A DNA stretch of 64,000 bases from Paludibacteraceae bacterium. Its GTDB lineage: Bacteria; Bacteroidota; Bacteroidia; Bacteroidales; Paludibacteraceae. This document shows, one piece after another, positions 43,479-52,203 of the stretch. The position numbers and the translations under genes were made by a program. The notes beneath the pieces are model-generated. The model was not told the DNA's origin, searched no databases, and saw nothing but the letters and a program-made list of their open reading frames with translations. Location: contig JAKSNH010000001.1 of assembly GCA_024399955.1 (NCBI GenBank), forward strand, positions 124,001 to 188,000. Direction: 5' to 3'. Numbering within the stretch: the first letter of the stretch is position 1; every line of letters begins with the position of its first letter.

Positions 43479-46400
43479 ATTCAACTCCATTCCGGAAGCG
43501 TTATAGATGCGGCCGTTGCGGATGATATGCAATTGGTCGTTTTGGATGACTTTGATGAATCGGTCACCGGTAGGATTGCCGTCTGTACCGATGGTCTCAA
43601 TGATTGTGGGCGTTGTGCGTTCCTTAACGCGCACATCCAGATAGAATCGGTCTGCTATCTTGCCCTTGTTGAGGTCAACGGTGTAGGAATCAATAGCCAT
43701 ATCGATATGGGCATTGGTAGCGTTATCCATCAGGTAAACCTCCAGACCGTCGGTCATCTCCGGCATAGCGAAGGTGTATGCACCATTGGTGTTGATGTTC
43801 ACGGTGAGCGGAACGATTTGATCCTCAACGGGTAGGGTATTACCGGCATATTCCACTTCGTTGGTAACAGAGTAGATTTGGTTAGCGCGCGTATCGGTAA
43901 TCTTGGTTAAGTCCATTTGGTTATCGAAATCAGTCGTCGCGCGCGCGTCCATATATATATAGGTGTTATCTTCGGTATTGTTACCCTTCTTGAGACTGAG
44001 TGTCATTTGTGCGTTGGTTAATTCGTTTTCAGCTACTACACGGCGAGCAGCAACCTTTTGATCATGTTCACTCTGCGTGTATTGGTTCCAGTTGATTTTT
44101 CCTGAGAATTGAACCATATAGCAGTTGAAGGATTGGAAGTCTTTGTTCACAGACGATGTAGCGGAGTATCGCTCATGAGCAGGCTTGTCATGGTCATATA
44201 CATAGATGAAGTTAGGTGCTTTATCTAACATCTCGTCATCATCTATACGTTCGAATTGTGTTGCTGCATCAATCTTGATATTGCTATAACTATTGGTACC
44301 TAATAGGCGCCAGTTGCTATCTTGTGCCTTACGGTCTTTCTTTTCACAAGTCCAATCATCATAGTCAACCCATTCTGCATCACCACTTCGGGTCATCTTC
44401 CATCCGCTTTCGCTACTTGGGAAGTAGAGACGTAAGACTGTGGTAGTAACTTTTTTCTTACCATCGGTACATCCTTGTTCTCCATCTTCACAAGGTTCTT
44501 CTCTTGAGATGGAACTCCATAATCCTTTGTTATCAGCATCAGCGCGGTCGAAGACGAGCACGTAACCGTTGCCTTTTTTCAGCGTCTCGTTCTTTCTCAT
44601 CCAACGCCAGAAGGTTTGGGTATCTTCTATATACCATCCCTTTTGTGCGCGAGCCTCGCCATTATACTCTTGGATTCCCCAAGTACCTGCGGTAGGATTA
44701 CCATTGCCGTCTAAGGTGACATAGCCTTCTACGCCAAAGATACTGCTGATTTCGCAATCAAACGGAACAGAGAACCAATAGATAGATTCAGATGTCTTAT
44801 CTGAAGATCCATCAATTTCCATTACGAAGTAAGCGCTCTTTAGACTGGACACTTTAGCAGCATCGTTGCTCAAATTAACTTGTGCCACAGATTGTCCTTC
44901 ATGACGAACAAAGAGTACATCGGCATTGATGTTGATTTCGCTGTTATAAGTGACATCTCCAATGGGCGACCATGCAGATACGATACGGTTGGTCTTGAAG
45001 TCATAGATGACGCGTATGTTGTATGTATTATTGGTGGTACCTGCTGCTAAGATATCGTATTGGGCAGGAGTGCCGGTTTGTCTGCCGAAGTTATCAAGGG
45101 TGTATCCTAATTGATAGATGGTCGTTCCGTTAAATGCTTTGGACATCAAGAGTGCTTGTGCAGATTGCTGAGAACCCTCAATCTTAACGTAAACATTCTT
45201 CTCATAAACCCAGTTAGATATATCGCCGAATTTGCTCCATTCAGGATTTGTGGTATAGTTGGATTCATTCAACTCTTTAGTGCATTTATCATCATTAAAG
45301 ATGTTTTCGCCTACTATATTGAGGAAGTCATTTGACCCTGCTGTTGAACCACGCAGGATTGAACGCTCAAAGTAGTTAGTCTCGGGATTATAGCCGAAGC
45401 GCAGGTTAACACCGGTGCCGGCATCAGGAATGATATCTCCATATCCGTCCGTGTAGTTGCTTACTTCAATCATATTAGCGAGGTTTTCGTTAATGCCATT
45501 GCCGATGCAAGCCTTGATGTTTAGTTTATCTCCGGCGTTAGCCAACTTTTTGTTCATCACCCAATAGTAATCGTAAAGGGCACCATTGTATGGTGTGAAG
45601 TAGGTGAATTTATGGCTATCTTTTACGTAGTCATTCCAACCTCCTTCGGCAGCGTCTGTACGGATATAGTAGTCACCGGTGTAATAAGCAACGTCTGTTA
45701 GACCTTCACCATTAGCAGTAATCTTTGCAGTATAGATTCCAGACTTGGTAAAGGTAGCAGCAGGTACAACAGCTGTTTGGCTGCCGTTACAGATGATACG
45801 AACTAAGCCGGATTTTGCTTGAGGTTCAGATGAACCTGGTGCAAAGAAGGAGACAACATTATTCAAATCTTCCACAGTATTGGAACGATAAACTGTACCA
45901 TTGGCCATGTCGATTTCTACGTAGTATGCTGTCCAGCAGTTGTCACCATCACGAGTGATGGAACGTTTGTTGTTGTCTCCGTTAGAGCTGATTGTGTAGC
46001 AACCGGATGTGGTTACATCGTTAACATCCTCTGTAACATGCCATGCTTCATCCATATTCCAAGCATAAATTTGGAAGTTGATTTTATTATTGCTTCCTAA
46101 TGGAATACGAGCATAAACGCGGTCTTGCTTGTTAGGTTCTTCTCCTACATAATCTTTCCACGTCATTTTCTGCGTAGCATTAATATTGGTTCCCCAATAG
46201 TGGATATAAATCACGTTGTGGTCAGACCAGCCTAAGTTACCATACTTAGCTTGAATCATAATGGCGCTGGTTACGTTGATAGTAACAGGCTTGGTAACAG
46301 GGTCTGCTCCAGGGATGGAGTAGGTGACTTGGATGTCATACATGCCGGTACCGGCAGTAGCAGTCACCATGAAGCTGCGTCCGCGTTGGTCGCATGTGAT

Positions 46401-49400
46401 ACCTTGGGTAGAACCGTAATTAAAACTAATCGTCAAGTCGTTTTCATTCAGCAAAGGATCAATATCCACTTGCGGGCTAACAATCACGCCTTCGCCTTGT
46501 ACGGCAGAAACGGGGTCAATGTCGCCAACATAGAGTTTATTGGGGCATTGTGCAGCTTCTTCTACGGCATATTTACCTTTATCAGGATCTTCTTCTCCTG
46601 TAATCTGCGTTCCAATGGTGTAGCAGGTGCTTTGGTCAGGAACAGTCACGTTTACGGTTTGGATAGCGCCTTCTTGTTTGCCATCATTGAGAACGAAGTG
46701 GGTATAACTTGGGTATTTGACATAGAAGATATGTGCATTATCTAATGTGCTGAAGAAGTTATTACCGGGCCAAGCGGTCTCTTCGTGTAACGGGTTGGTG
46801 CCGTTCTCCCACATATAGTAGTGGTTCATCAGATGGTCTTCATCGGTAATCGTTATTTCCACAAGACGATAAATGCTGACAGCCTTGGTAGCGGTAAATG
46901 TACGTTCGTTAGCCGTTGCTGTTGCCACGAAGGTTTGACGTTGAACGTTTTGGTCAAGTAAGGTGTATGTTTGATTCTTTTGGGTTGTGCCGTCAGGAAC
47001 AATGAAGAATGTTTCTGCTTCAGCGCCATCTTTACTGCGAGTAACGGTAGCAGGACCGCTATAATTGGCTGTGTTGTAGTAGATGGTTACGTTTTCAGGC
47101 ACTTCGTCACCCTCTTGTGCCTCAGTCCAATCAGCATTCAGGTAGAGGGTTGGAGTATGCATACCTTGATACCAGATGGTCTTTTCCCAAGCCGTTCCGG
47201 CAACGCCGTCAGACTCGTAGAAGGCTTTAATGAGGATAGAGGTTTTCTCTATGGAAGGATTAATAATCGTCTTCGTCAGAACATCTGTAGTAGCTGCATC
47301 TTCGCCAAATTGGTATTTAGCGGTCAAATTGGTTTGTGCAGCCAAAGCGGTAATATCAATAGTTAATGCCTCGTCGGTATAAATCTTATACGGATCAGCC
47401 TCAGTACCATTACCGCTGATGAAACTCAACTCGCTCTCGTTGAACATACGTTTCTCTGTTGCCGAAGTAGAAGGAGTTGGCAGAGCAGGGTAGGTAATAG
47501 TGAGTTTATTGGTGGATTTATTATAAGTAAAGGTGTAGTTACCTACGATGTCAGGAGTGAACTTAGAATTGCCTAAGCTGCCTTTAACTGCGAATTGCAC
47601 GTCTGCTGCACTACTGCGAGTAATGGTAGTTGTATTAGTATAATATTCACTATTTACCAATACCAAGAACTCGTAATTCTTGGAGATGTCGGTTATGTTG
47701 ACAACTGTTGAAGCTTCGTTGTCTCCGTTGAATTCAAGTTTATTGGCATCTCTGTCCCAACTATTGAACTCGCCATATACGCAGTTATAAGAAGGCCACG
47801 TAACGGTTAACTCAGGATCAGTACCAGTTGCATCTACCTTAAACTCATAATCTCCGGCGATAGTCGGGATAAAGTAGAGGTTATCGTTATTATGGTTCTT
47901 CCCTAATGTCATCGTACTAGTTTGATTAACCCAGAAATGATTGTTATCTTTATCTGAGCCAAAGTAATCGTTGCAACCACCATCACCTTCTTTATAGTGA
48001 CGAATTTTGAATTGGTATGTGCTTTCTTGTCCGGCAGGTTTAATATCTGCATCATTTACATGAATGGTAAAGTAATACACATTCTCTGTTGAGTGACCTG
48101 CTGCACGTTTCATCATGTTGGTTTCGCCTGTATTCCAGCCGTTAGGGAATATGTTGTCTGTACCTGCGAGATACCAGTTGGAACTCAGGTCTTCGGCGAT
48201 ATTAACGGTAATCGTACCATCTGCGCCATCAGCCCAAACGGTGAAGGAAGAACCACCGCCGCTCACGTGTGCTCCGCCGGAGATGGAGAATGCACCATCG
48301 TATTTATAGCCGGCATTGAGAGTAACGGTAATGGCTTGTTTGGAATCAATACCAACATTAACAACCGAGCCCCATGCTTTGGATGTTGAACCAATTTTCA
48401 GGCTTGCTCCGGCAGGAAGGTTGGTGTTGATGGTAACGTTGTATTTGTTTTCGGTGGCGGTTGCAGTAAGAGTAGATGCAGCGGTTGGACGGAAAGTGTT
48501 GTCCTTAACTGTAGCACCGTTCGCATAAGTACCGGTTCCTCCGGTCCATGTGCTCCATGTATAACCACTCTTGACAGTTGCCGAAATGTTAGTACCTGTG
48601 AGTTGACCAACAGCAGCACCGCCACCGGTTACTTGGTCAATACCAGTGCCGGCTTGAACGGTTACAGAGAAAGTTTTTTCTTTGAACTTCACATATACTC
48701 CCATTGTAGCAGAGAGTGAGAAAGAGTAGGTATTGCCGCCAGTTTGCAGTTTAGCACCTGTGCAAGCAGCATCAGAGTACCAGCCTTCTACTTCATATCC
48801 TGTGGCAGGAGTAGCAGTCAGGGTGAAAGCCGTACCGGCTTGGATATGTGTGCCGGCAGCAGGCGAACTGCTAACCGTACCTTGTGCTGCGCTTTGAGAC
48901 GAGCAAACGCCAACCGTCAAGTCATAATAAACGGCTGTACTTTGGAAGGTTGCTTGAATAGTGGCATTATCTGCGGTCGGTTTGAACGTGGTCGTTGCAG
49001 ATTGAGCAGAAACAGTACCTCCGGTTACAACCCATTCTTTGAAACCGAAGCCGTCATTTGGAGTGGCAGTAATGCTGATACCGGTTACTTCGCCTACGGT
49101 TTTTGTTCCGGAAGGAGAGGTCGAACCATTGCCATCATTGGAGATAGTGACGGAGTGGGTCTTTTCTTTCCAGTTTACTGTTGCTGTTTGATTATTTGCA
49201 GAAGGAGTCCATGTCGTTCCTGAAATAGTGCCGCCAGAAGTAACAGTTATATCCTTGAATTCATATCCTGTTTTAGGTGTTCCTTTAGTGATGGTTACGC
49301 TTTGTCCTTGAACAACTTGATTTGCTGACAAGGTAGATGCTTTAGTTACATAACCAGAAGGATTATCTGCGATAGTGAGACCAGTATATAGAGGATCCTC

Positions 49401-50090
49401 AACCGTAATAGTTGTGGTTGCGTCTACGGTTTTTGTAATGCCTGTAAAGCCTTTTGCATTATATGTAATAGTTGCTTTTACGACATATGTACCAGCCTTG
49501 GTCGCTGAGAATTTGCCATTTGAAACTGAGCCTGCACTACCCGGATTAGTAGTTACACTATATGCGGTAGATTTAATGTCGTTGTAATCTGTATTGCTTG
49601 TTAATGCAGGAGTTAATGTTACTTGTGTTCCAGTGGTCGTTGTTGAACTACTCGGAGTTAAAGAACCAGTAGATGTTTCTTGGTAGTTCTGTTGGAATTG
49701 TCCTAACCATCCATCTTCTTGAGCACTAAAGAACACTGCATTATTGGTAGTGCCGTTTAGTGTTACACTTTTACCATCTCCCGGAACCCACCAACTACTA
49801 TTTCCCTTAAATTGAGCTTTGTTATTATCATCGTAAACTTTTACGCGATAAATAGTGTAATTACGATTGTCCCAGTTATAATTATCTTGAATCCAAGTGG
49901 GTGCTTTTACACCTTCCGAAGTTCCACCCCAAAAGTTAAAGCCCCAGTTGTTTGCATCTTTGTGTGTTTGATACTGATTTGAGATACCGCAATAGATGTA
50001 TCTCTCGGTTGCTGCCTTCACCTCTTGGTTGAAGCCAAAACTGAGGGCAAGGAGGAGTAAAAATAGGGTCGACAGTCGGCCGAGGGTCAT
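43473..50090 (-). CDS. Giant secreted beta-rich surface protein
   Basis: About 2205 residues if started at the ATG at 50090, which puts a clear signal peptide (TLGRLSTLFLLLLALSFG region) at the N-terminus; starting at 50216 adds 42 residues that code through an 11-bp repeat array. Domains by eye: an N-terminal SusE/F-like or lectin-like block (WGFNFWGG), at least four InlB B-repeat-like modules (about 300-540; 'GYEVEGWYSD', 'GFGFKEWVVTGG'), several starch-binding-like modules (NWYLAGTDN...GWN; AWPGNNFF with HFVLNDG, about 680-1250), a long beta region, and the C-terminal RFIKVIQNDQLHIIRNGRIY that ends many Bacteroidales surface proteins. Likely cell-surface and glycan-binding, possibly exported by type IX. 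No enzyme motif seen. Preceded by KilA-N gene. Confidence 0.85.
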   Translation of the reverse strand: MTLGRLSTLFLLLLALSFGFNQEVKAATERYIYCGISNQYQTHKDANNWGFNFWGGTSEGVKAPTWIQDNYNWDNRNYTIYRVKVYDDNNKAQFKGNSSWWVPGDGKSVTLNGTTNNAVFFSAQEDGWLGQFQQNYQETSTGSLTPSSSTTTTGTQVTLTPALTSNTDYNDIKSTAYSVTTNPGSAGSVSNGKFSATKAGTYVVKATITYNAKGFTGITKTVDATTTITVEDPLYTGLTIADNPSGYVTKASTLSANQVVQGQSVTITKGTPKTGYEFKDITVTSGGTISGTTWTPSANNQTATVNWKEKTHSVTISNDGNGSTSPSGTKTVGEVTGISITATPNDGFGFKEWVVTGGTVSAQSATTTFKPTADNATIQATFQSTAVYYDLTVGVCSSQSAAQGTVSSSPAAGTHIQAGTAFTLTATPATGYEVEGWYSDAACTGAKLQTGGNTYSFSLSATMGVYVKFKEKTFSVTVQAGTGIDQVTGGGAAVGQLTGTNISATVKSGYTWSTWTGGTGTYANGATVKDNTFRPTAASTLTATATENKYNVTINTNLPAGASLKIGSTSKAWGSVVNVGIDSKQAITVTLNAGYKYDGAFSISGGAHVSGGGSSFTVWADGADGTITVNIAEDLSSNWYLAGTDNIFPNGWNTGETNMMKRAAGHSTENVYYFTIHVNDADIKPAGQESTYQFKIRHYKEGDGGCNDYFGSDKDNNHFWVNQTSTMTLGKNHNNDNLYFIPTIAGDYEFKVDATGTDPELTVTWPSYNCVYGEFNSWDRDANKLEFNGDNEASTVVNITDISKNYEFLVLVNSEYYTNTTTITRSSAADVQFAVKGSLGNSKFTPDIVGNYTFTYNKSTNKLTITYPALPTPSTSATEKRMFNESELSFISGNGTEADPYKIYTDEALTIDITALAAQTNLTAKYQFGEDAATTDVLTKTIINPSIEKTSILIKAFYESDGVAGTAWEKTIWYQGMHTPTLYLNADWTEAQEGDEVPENVTIYYNTANYSGPATVTRSKDGAEAETFFIVPDGTTQKNQTYTLLDQNVQRQTFVATATANERTFTATKAVSIYRLVEITITDEDHLMNHYYMWENGTNPLHEETAWPGNNFFSTLDNAHIFYVKYPSYTHFVLNDGKQEGAIQTVNVTVPDQSTCYTIGTQITGEEDPDKGKYAVEEAAQCPNKLYVGDIDPVSAVQGEGVIVSPQVDIDPLLNENDLTISFNYGSTQGITCDQRGRSFMVTATAGTGMYDIQVTYSIPGADPVTKPVTINVTSAIMIQAKYGNLGWSDHNVIYIHYWGTNINATQKMTWKDYVGEEPNKQDRVYARIPLGSNNKINFQIYAWNMDEAWHVTEDVNDVTTSGCYTISSNGDNNKRSITRDGDNCWTAYYVEIDMANGTVYRSNTVEDLNNVVSFFAPGSSEPQAKSGLVRIICNGSQTAVVPAATFTKSGIYTAKITANGEGLTDVAYYTGDYYIRTDAAEGGWNDYVKDSHKFTYFTPYNGALYDYYWVMNKKLANAGDKLNIKACIGNGINENLANMIEVSNYTDGYGDIIPDAGTGVNLRFGYNPETNYFERSILRGSTAGSNDFLNIVGENIFNDDKCTKELNESNYTTNPEWSKFGDISNWVYEKNVYVKIEGSQQSAQALLMSKAFNGTTIYQLGYTLDNFGRQTGTPAQYDILAAGTTNNTYNIRVIYDFKTNRIVSAWSPIGDVTYNSEININADVLFVRHEGQSVAQVNLSNDAAKVSSLKSAYFVMEIDGSSDKTSESIYWFSVPFDCEISSIFGVEGYVTLDGNGNPTAGTWGIQEYNGEARAQKGWYIEDTQTFWRWMRKNETLKKGNGYVLVFDRADADNKGLWSSISREEPCEDGEQGCTDGKKKVTTTVLRLYFPSSESGWKMTRSGDAEWVDYDDWTCEKKDRKAQDSNWRLLGTNSYSNIKIDAATQFERIDDDEMLDKAPNFIYVYDHDKPAHERYSATSSVNKDFQSFNCYMVQFSGKINWNQYTQSEHDQKVAARRVVAENELTNAQMTLSLKKGNNTEDNTYIYMDARATTDFDNQMDLTKITDTRANQIYSVTNEVEYAGNTLPVEDQIVPLTVNINTNGAYTFAMPEMTDGLEVYLMDNATNAHIDMAIDSYTVDLNKGKIADRFYLDVRVKERTTPTIIETIGTDGNPTGDRFIKVIQNDQLHIIRNGRIYNASGMELNR

Positions 50091-50166
50091 TCGACAGTCA
50101 TTCGACCGTCCTTTAACAGTAGTCTCTACTACCATTCTACTACCGATAAGACCACGGGTAGTAGAG
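50069..50166. repeat. 11-bp periodic repeats and hairpin upstream of the giant gene
   Basis: TCGACAGTC at 50069 and 50091, TCGACCGTC at 50102, and TCTACTACC at 50125 and 50136, all spaced by 11 or 22 bp. The inverted copy GGTAGTAGA at 50158-50166 could form a hairpin with TCTACTACC at 50136-50144. The array lies mainly between the two candidate starts of the giant gene. Confidence 0.75.
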
Positions 50167-50246
50167 TGGGTTAGTGTCTCATTCGGTCTTTGCCGAAAAG
50201 AAAATAAGTGTTTCATAATTGTTTATTTTTTTTTGTTAATAATTTT

Positions 50247-51125
50247 CTATTCTTGAACTTGTTTTGTAATATTAGATTGTAATAGTTTGAATTCGAAATC
50301 AGTATTCGCTTTTTGTAGGAGTGTTAATTGCTTTTCAGCCATGTCCGAAAGTAAAGTATATCTTTCTTCTCTATTGATGCCTTTGCTTATCAGTTCTGCA
50401 TTATAAGACTCTAAATTAGAAAGAACAATCAGTTCATTGATGGATGCCGTTTCTCGCATGTTCTTATCTTTGGCTAAGTCGGGATTGGCTTGCTCCCATT
50501 CTTTGGCGGTACATCCAAATAAGACGACATTCAGCAAATCTGCTTCGCTTGCATAGATTAAGTATTCCTTTTTCTTTTCAACACTCAATTTTGGTAGGAG
50601 TGAACCTTTAATGGCATCTGTGTGAATAGTATAGTTGGTTTTAGAAAGCATGCGCTTGAGATTCCATTGCAAAATAAGTGGATTATTGGCACCTTTCTCT
50701 AATCTTTGAACTTCCTTTACAATGAGCAAATAGAATTCAGGGCTTAACCACATACCAAAGTGATATGCAATGTCTCGGTGGGCATAAGTACCCCCATAAC
50801 GTCCTGCTTTAGAAATGATTCCGACAGCTCCAGTTTTTTCGCACCACTCTTTAGCCGTCAGGATAAATCTATTCGTGCCAGATTGGGTTTTAATTGCATC
50901 GAATTCGATGCAATTAAAACTGGGATTGTTTAATTTTTCCCAAAATCCCAGATAGTCAATAGTGTCCTTCAGACGCATCCAGTTTTGGATTATTATATTG
51001 GTGCGTTCTTCTGATCCTGCATAAGCGCGAACCATATCCGTGAGACAAATGTAACTCTGCAAATCATCACTTTGATTCACATTGATGATTACATTGTTAA
51101 TTGAGATGTTTGCCTTCTGTGTCAT
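50247..51125 (-). CDS. KilA-N domain protein
   Basis: 292-residue protein with an N-terminal KilA-N DNA-binding domain: WMRLKDTIDYLGFWEKL (about 47-63), SGTNRFILTAKEWCEKTGAVGI and SKAGRYGGTYAHRDIAYHFGMWLSPEFYLLIVKEVQRL (named by its ends; about 108-145). The C-terminal half is helical with a conserved SEADLLNVVLFGCTAKEW stretch and no recognised second domain. KilA-N proteins occur in phages and as accessory genes in Bacteroidota chromosomes; some antirepressor-like roles are known. It is separated from the giant gene by 156 bp to the preferred start (30 bp to the longer one). A 34-bp perfect palindrome is coded near residue 75. Regulation of neighbours is a guess. Confidence 0.9.
   Translation of the reverse strand: MTQKANISINNVIINVNQSDDLQSYICLTDMVRAYAGSEERTNIIIQNWMRLKDTIDYLGFWEKLNNPSFNCIEFDAIKTQSGTNRFILTAKEWCEKTGAVGIISKAGRYGGTYAHRDIAYHFGMWLSPEFYLLIVKEVQRLEKGANNPLILQWNLKRMLSKTNYTIHTDAIKGSLLPKLSVEKKKEYLIYASEADLLNVVLFGCTAKEWEQANPDLAKDKNMRETASINELIVLSNLESYNAELISKGINREERYTLLSDMAEKQLTLLQKANTDFEFKLLQSNITKQVQE
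50887..50920. repeat. Perfect 34-bp palindrome inside the KilA-N gene
   Basis: Positions 50887-50920 read the same on both strands: half-site GTTTTAATTGCATCGAA, then its exact complement. It codes for the SFNCIEFDAIKT segment. Such a long perfect palindrome is not expected by chance. Confidence 0.95.
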
Positions 51126-51199
51126 TCTTTTTTGCTATGTTTATTGCAAAATGGTTTATATTTAGGGAGTTATTGTTGATTACCCCGTTTTCGTTTTTA

Positions 51200-51547
51200 T
51201 TATTTCACCTCTCGGCGTCTTAAATAAACAACTCCGGCAGCAGCGGCTGCAAAAAACAACATAACCAATGGCTCACCAATAGGACTACCTTCGGCGTATG
51301 AACCAGGATCATCTCCTTGTCCCATACCACCAATCTTGCGGATAGTACGACCCGAATGAGTATCGGCATCGTCGGTGGTTGTAAAAGAACTAGGAACATC
51401 GGTTGCACCTACAGTACTAATTTGGCTACTGTAATCGCTTCCGCTTTCTCCAAAAGTGGACGTTGACTGAAATGGATCTTCCATCTGAGCCAACAAACCT
51501 ACACTCATCATGAGTGACAAGACTAATACATAAATTCGATTTTTCAT
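51200..51547 (-). CDS. Small secreted protein with sorting-tag-like C-terminus
   Basis: 115-residue protein. Signal peptide at about 1-20 (MSVGLLA end), then a Ser/Thr/Asp-rich low-complexity mature region, then a C-terminal SPIGEPL motif, a hydrophobic helix VMLFFAAAAAGVVYL and the basic tail RRREVK. This tripartite pattern (Pro-Gly motif, single membrane helix, Arg tail) resembles protein-sorting tags such as PEP-CTERM and the 'PLGSG...RRR' tails of Bacteroidales. No matching sortase or exosortase gene is in the window. It lies 74 bp before the KilA-N gene and behind a good promoter (51629-51660). Function unknown. Confidence 0.75.
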   Translation of the reverse strand: MKNRIYVLVLSLMMSVGLLAQMEDPFQSTSTFGESGSDYSSQISTVGATDVPSSFTTTDDADTHSGRTIRKIGGMGQGDDPGSYAEGSPIGEPLVMLFFAAAAAGVVYLRRREVK

Positions 51548-51594
51548 ATTGTTTGTGATTTTATTTTATTTAATTCCTTTTTATATATGTTTTT

Positions 51595-51608
51595 GCGTAC
51601 ACGTACGC
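51595..51608. repeat. Inverted repeat in the leader of the small secreted protein gene
   Basis: GCGTAC at 51595-51600 and GTACGC at 51603-51608 with a 2-nt centre. It lies in the predicted 5' untranslated region, about 20 nt after the -7 box; a possible operator, not proven. Confidence 0.5.
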
Positions 51609-51628
51609 CGCGCGACCCGAAAAACATG

Positions 51629-51660
51629 CAAAGATACAACAATTTTTTGAATTACGCAAA
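51629..51660 (-). promoter_or_regulatory. Promoter of the small secreted protein gene
   Basis: On the minus strand, TTTG (51660-51657), 20-bp spacer, TATCTTTG (51636-51629). Leader of about 80 nt to the ATG at 51547. Confidence 0.85.
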
Positions 51661-51838
51661 TAAATTTGAAACTTTTTTGCTTTTTTTTGCTAAAAGGTGA
51701 TATTTTTTTGCTTATCCACCAATCATTTGGCCCTAAATTTTCTCCAAAATCCTCCATACATAACTCCTCAAATCCCTCTGTGTTTGACGTTGGGATTTTA
51801 GATGTTTTAATAAATCATGCCTCTGATGGATAGCGCAA

Positions 51839-51922
51839 CGGGTGACAGTAATTCTTAGTACACACCCACGCGCATATGTGTATATACAAAACAACTGTCA
51901 CCACTGTCTCCACTGTCACCCG
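51839..51922. repeat. 84-bp element with 11-bp inverted ends and 9-bp tandem repeats
   Basis: CGGGTGACAGT at 51839-51849 is repeated inverted at 51912-51922. The right side has three 9-bp units, ACTGTCACC (51894), ACTGTCTCC (51903), ACTGTCACC (51912). Confidence 0.8.
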
Positions 51923-51946
51923 CAAAAATCAAAAAGTAACTAAAAA

Positions 51947-52092
51947 GCGTCTAAAGTAGGCGACCATTTCGGGATCACTTCGCGACCACAAACGCCCCTA
52001 CTAACCCCCGCCTAAACCTACCCAAATCCTTGCTTTTCGTGGGGCTTAGTAGGTCATTACATGCTACGGAGATGCTACGGAACTTTAGACGC
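51947..52092. repeat. 146-bp element with nested inverted repeats
   Basis: Outer ends GCGTCTAAAGT (51947-51957) and its complement (52082-52092). Inner pair CCTACTAA (51997-52004) and TTAGTAGG (52046-52053). Also direct repeats: CGACCA at 51961 and 51983 (22 bp apart) and ATGCTACGGA at 52061 and 52072 (11 bp apart). It could fold into a long structure; MITE-like origin is possible. Confidence 0.75.
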
Positions 52093-52144
52093 GCCTGGGT
52101 TGTGCCACAAAAATTGCGATTTTGAGCAAAAAGTTTAATTATTA

Positions 52145-52176
52145 TTTGCATGTATGCAAAATATTTTGTAATTTTG
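52145..52176 (+). promoter_or_regulatory. Promoter of the DPP-IV/ddh pair
   Basis: TTTG (52145-52148), 20-bp spacer, TAATTTTG (52169-52176), about 28 nt before the ATG at 52204. Confidence 0.85.
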
Positions 52177-52203
52177 CAGCGCAAAAGGAATGCCCTTAGA
52201 TAT

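Larger units (their letters stand above)
51661..52144. other. Non-coding, repeat-rich interval
   Basis: No open reading frame of note. From 51839 it contains two bracketed elements (described separately) and from 51661 to 51838 only AT-rich, low-complexity sequence in which I see nothing. No tRNA, terminator hairpin with T run or ncRNA signature was recognised. Confidence 0.6.

Noticed and set aside
43920..43960. CG and AT dinucleotide runs in the giant gene
   Set aside because: Short, within a coding region and consistent with codon content; not evidence of a special element.
50247..51125. KilA-N gene taken as evidence of a prophage
   Set aside because: No integrase, terminase, capsid, tail or lysis genes are nearby, and KilA-N genes also occur singly in Bacteroidota chromosomes.
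51661..52144. Possible tRNA or riboswitch in the 51.6-52.1 kb gap
   Set aside because: Inverted repeats are present but no cloverleaf, T-loop or known aptamer core could be seen by eye.
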